From positions 1-8,015 of the forward strand of contig JAEUJR010000591.1 of the NCBI GenBank assembly GCA_016793585.1: DNA of 8,015 bases. Direction: 5' to 3'. A program made the translations under genes and the position numbers. Position 1 is the stretch's first letter; each line of letters starts with the position of its first letter. Of this stretch, positions 7,119-8,015 are shown in pieces. Under the pieces are notes generated by a model. It was not told the DNA's origin and did not search any database. It saw only the letters and a list, made by a program, of their open reading frames with translations. The stretch is from Archangium sp. (GTDB taxonomy: Bacteria > Myxococcota > Myxococcia > Myxococcales > Myxococcaceae).

Positions 7119-7140
7119 CCAGTGGAATCACGAGCACTGG
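7119..7140. terminator. Weak hairpin between the two minus-strand genes
   Basis: CCAGTG (7119-7124) and CACTGG (7135-7140) form a 6-base-pair stem with a 10-base loop, starting 17 bases downstream of the GT51-like stop on the - strand. There is no T-tract. It could be a partial terminator or processing signal between the genes; the stem is short enough to be coincidental. Confidence 0.3.
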
Positions 7141-7156
7141 TCCTTCGGGTGAGATC

Positions 7157-7945
7157 TCAGCGCTTCACGGCCAGACAGCGAACCGGCTGCGCCATCGCGG
7201 CCTTGCCCTGCTCTTCCGAGACGAGCGCGACGTTGATGAGGTTCTGCAGCAGCGCATCACGCGCGAGCCGAATCTGCGCTGCGTTCGTGCACAGCGTGAC
7301 CTCGCCCCACAGGTTGTACGGCGGAATGCCCAGCTGCAGCTCGGCGAGCTCGGCGAGCGAGAGGTCGAGCAGCTCCTTCTGCATGAGGAACCGCGAGGCC
7401 GCCTCGACGCCGATGATGCCTTGATCGAACTGCATCGCGTGCAGGTCGTACGCGACCAGCTGATCCTTCTTCAGGAACCGGTGAATGCGATCGCTCATCA
7501 CGGCGAGCTGAGACGGGCTGCTGGCGCCGAGCCGCGACGAGAGCCGCCGCGCGAAGATCAGCTCGCACGCGCCGTCACCTTCACCGCCGATGCCACGCGC
7601 GCTGTTGAGCACCCGCTTCATCCACGGCCAGCCCTCTTCGCGCGGAGTCTGGAAGTAGGTCGGGCAGCCCCACTCGGTGATGTAGAGCGCGACGAGGTTC
7701 TTCGGCAGCTTCGAGAAGTCGGGCCTGGCCCAGGTGACCTTCTCGCGCTCGGCGATGCGCTTGTTGAACTGAACGCTCTGGCGGTCGCTCTCGATCGACT
7801 GGCGCAGCAGCGTCTCGAGATCCATCTCGCCTTCGATCTGATTCGGCAACGTGTTGGCCGTGTAGAGCCACCACCCCGAGCCGACGATCGCGAGAATGCC
7901 CGTGAGGATGAGGCTGATGAGCACCATGCTTCGGAGCGCGCGCAC
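7157..7945 (-). CDS. Membrane-anchored GT51 (transglycosylase)-like protein, probably catalytically degenerate
   Basis: The 262-residue product has one N-terminal membrane anchor (about 7-29, ending GSGWWLY) and an extracytoplasmic domain. Residues 80-255 follow the order of a GT51 peptidoglycan transglycosylase such as MtgA. LPKNLVALYITEW (80-92) corresponds to the strand with the ED motif. GDGACELIFARRL (123-135) corresponds to GxSTxxQQxxKNL. KKDQLVAYDL ... GIIGVEAASRF (159-186) corresponds to the SKxxILxxYLN ... GVEAA region. LSLAELAELQLGIPPYN (195-211) corresponds to LTLxEAALLAGLPxxPxxYN. A tail with VSEEQGKAAMAQPV matches the ITEEExxxAxAxP end. Glu91 fits the first catalytic Glu, but the next Asp is Trp, the STxxQQ residues are replaced, and the RKxxE motif with the second Glu is absent. 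The GTG at 7945 has AGGGA 5 bases upstream; an internal ATG at 7927 has none. Four cysteines (94, 127, 219, 257) could form disulfides. A structural or regulatory role in cell-wall synthesis is inferred. Confidence 0.8.
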   Translation of the reverse strand: MRALRSMVLISLILTGILAIVGSGWWLYTANTLPNQIEGEMDLETLLRQSIESDRQSVQFNKRIAEREKVTWARPDFSKLPKNLVALYITEWGCPTYFQTPREEGWPWMKRVLNSARGIGGEGDGACELIFARRLSSRLGASSPSQLAVMSDRIHRFLKKDQLVAYDLHAMQFDQGIIGVEAASRFLMQKELLDLSLAELAELQLGIPPYNLWGEVTLCTNAAQIRLARDALLQNLINVALVSEEQGKAAMAQPVRCLAVKR

Positions 7946-8015
7946 GTTTTTCCCTGCCAGAGACGAGGTGGCGCCGTTATGCCACGCCCCGATGCGTTCG
8001 TGGCACTCCGCGCAC
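7946..8015 (-). promoter_or_regulatory. Upstream region of the GT51-like gene with overlapping inverted repeats
   Basis: These 70 bases hold no gene. The - strand has AGGGA (+ strand 7951-7955) as ribosome binding site. GTGGC (7968-7972) and GCCAC (7981-7985) form one inverted repeat, and GCCACG (7981-7986) with CGTGGC (7999-8004) form a second that shares the middle arm. The - strand also shows CATAAC, a -10-like hexamer overlapping the shared arm, but no good -35 at 17 bases. An operator or promoter here is plausible, not shown. Confidence 0.35.

Noticed and set aside
1..8015. CRISPR array, toxin-antitoxin pair, transposon, phage genes or a defence island
   Set aside because: No regular spaced repeats, transposase, integrase, nuclease pair or terminal inverted repeats were seen. 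The two ATPases belong to known housekeeping RNA families (DEAD-box and RapA).

Overview
The window is GC-rich, with strong G/C bias at third codon positions and long spurious open frames opposite the real genes. It looks like a bacterial chromosome. The gene content (an Ala/Pro/Arg-rich DEAD-box helicase tail, a RapA-type Swi2/Snf2 ATPase, a DUF1285 protein and lineage-specific exported proteins) would fit Myxococcota or a related high-GC proteobacterial-type lineage. No gene here proves the taxonomy. I see no tRNA, rRNA, transposase, CRISPR array, phage gene or attachment site. The DNA is packed with genes, and no gap exceeds about 105 bases.

Layout: (1) at 2-1228 on +, the 3' part of a DEAD-box RNA helicase gene of the DeaD/CsdA/DbpA type. 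Its long RGG-like disordered tail carries a duplicated short motif and ends in a DbpA-type RNA-binding domain. (2) At 1275-4313 on -, a full-length RapA-like RNA polymerase recycling ATPase, converging on the helicase across a 46-base gap with a strong hairpin. (3) A 104-base divergent promoter region. (4) At 4418-5776 on +, a polytopic membrane protein resembling GT-C glycosyltransferases. (5) At 5855-6328 on +, a DUF1285-family protein. (6) A 63-base convergent gap holding a long hairpin. (7) At 6392-7054 on -, an exported protein of unknown function. (8) At 7157-7945 on -, a membrane-anchored GT51 (peptidoglycan transglycosylase)-like protein that appears to have lost most of the catalytic motifs. 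Genes 7 and 8 lie in the same direction, 102 bases apart, and both products are predicted to act outside the cytoplasmic membrane.

The left half concerns RNA: RNA remodelling by the helicase and RNA polymerase recycling by RapA. The right half concerns the cell envelope. Nothing shows that the whole window forms one pathway. I found no convincing new multi-gene system. The observations most worth following are the apparent GT51 pseudoenzyme and the twice-repeated SDRELFE motif in the helicase tail.
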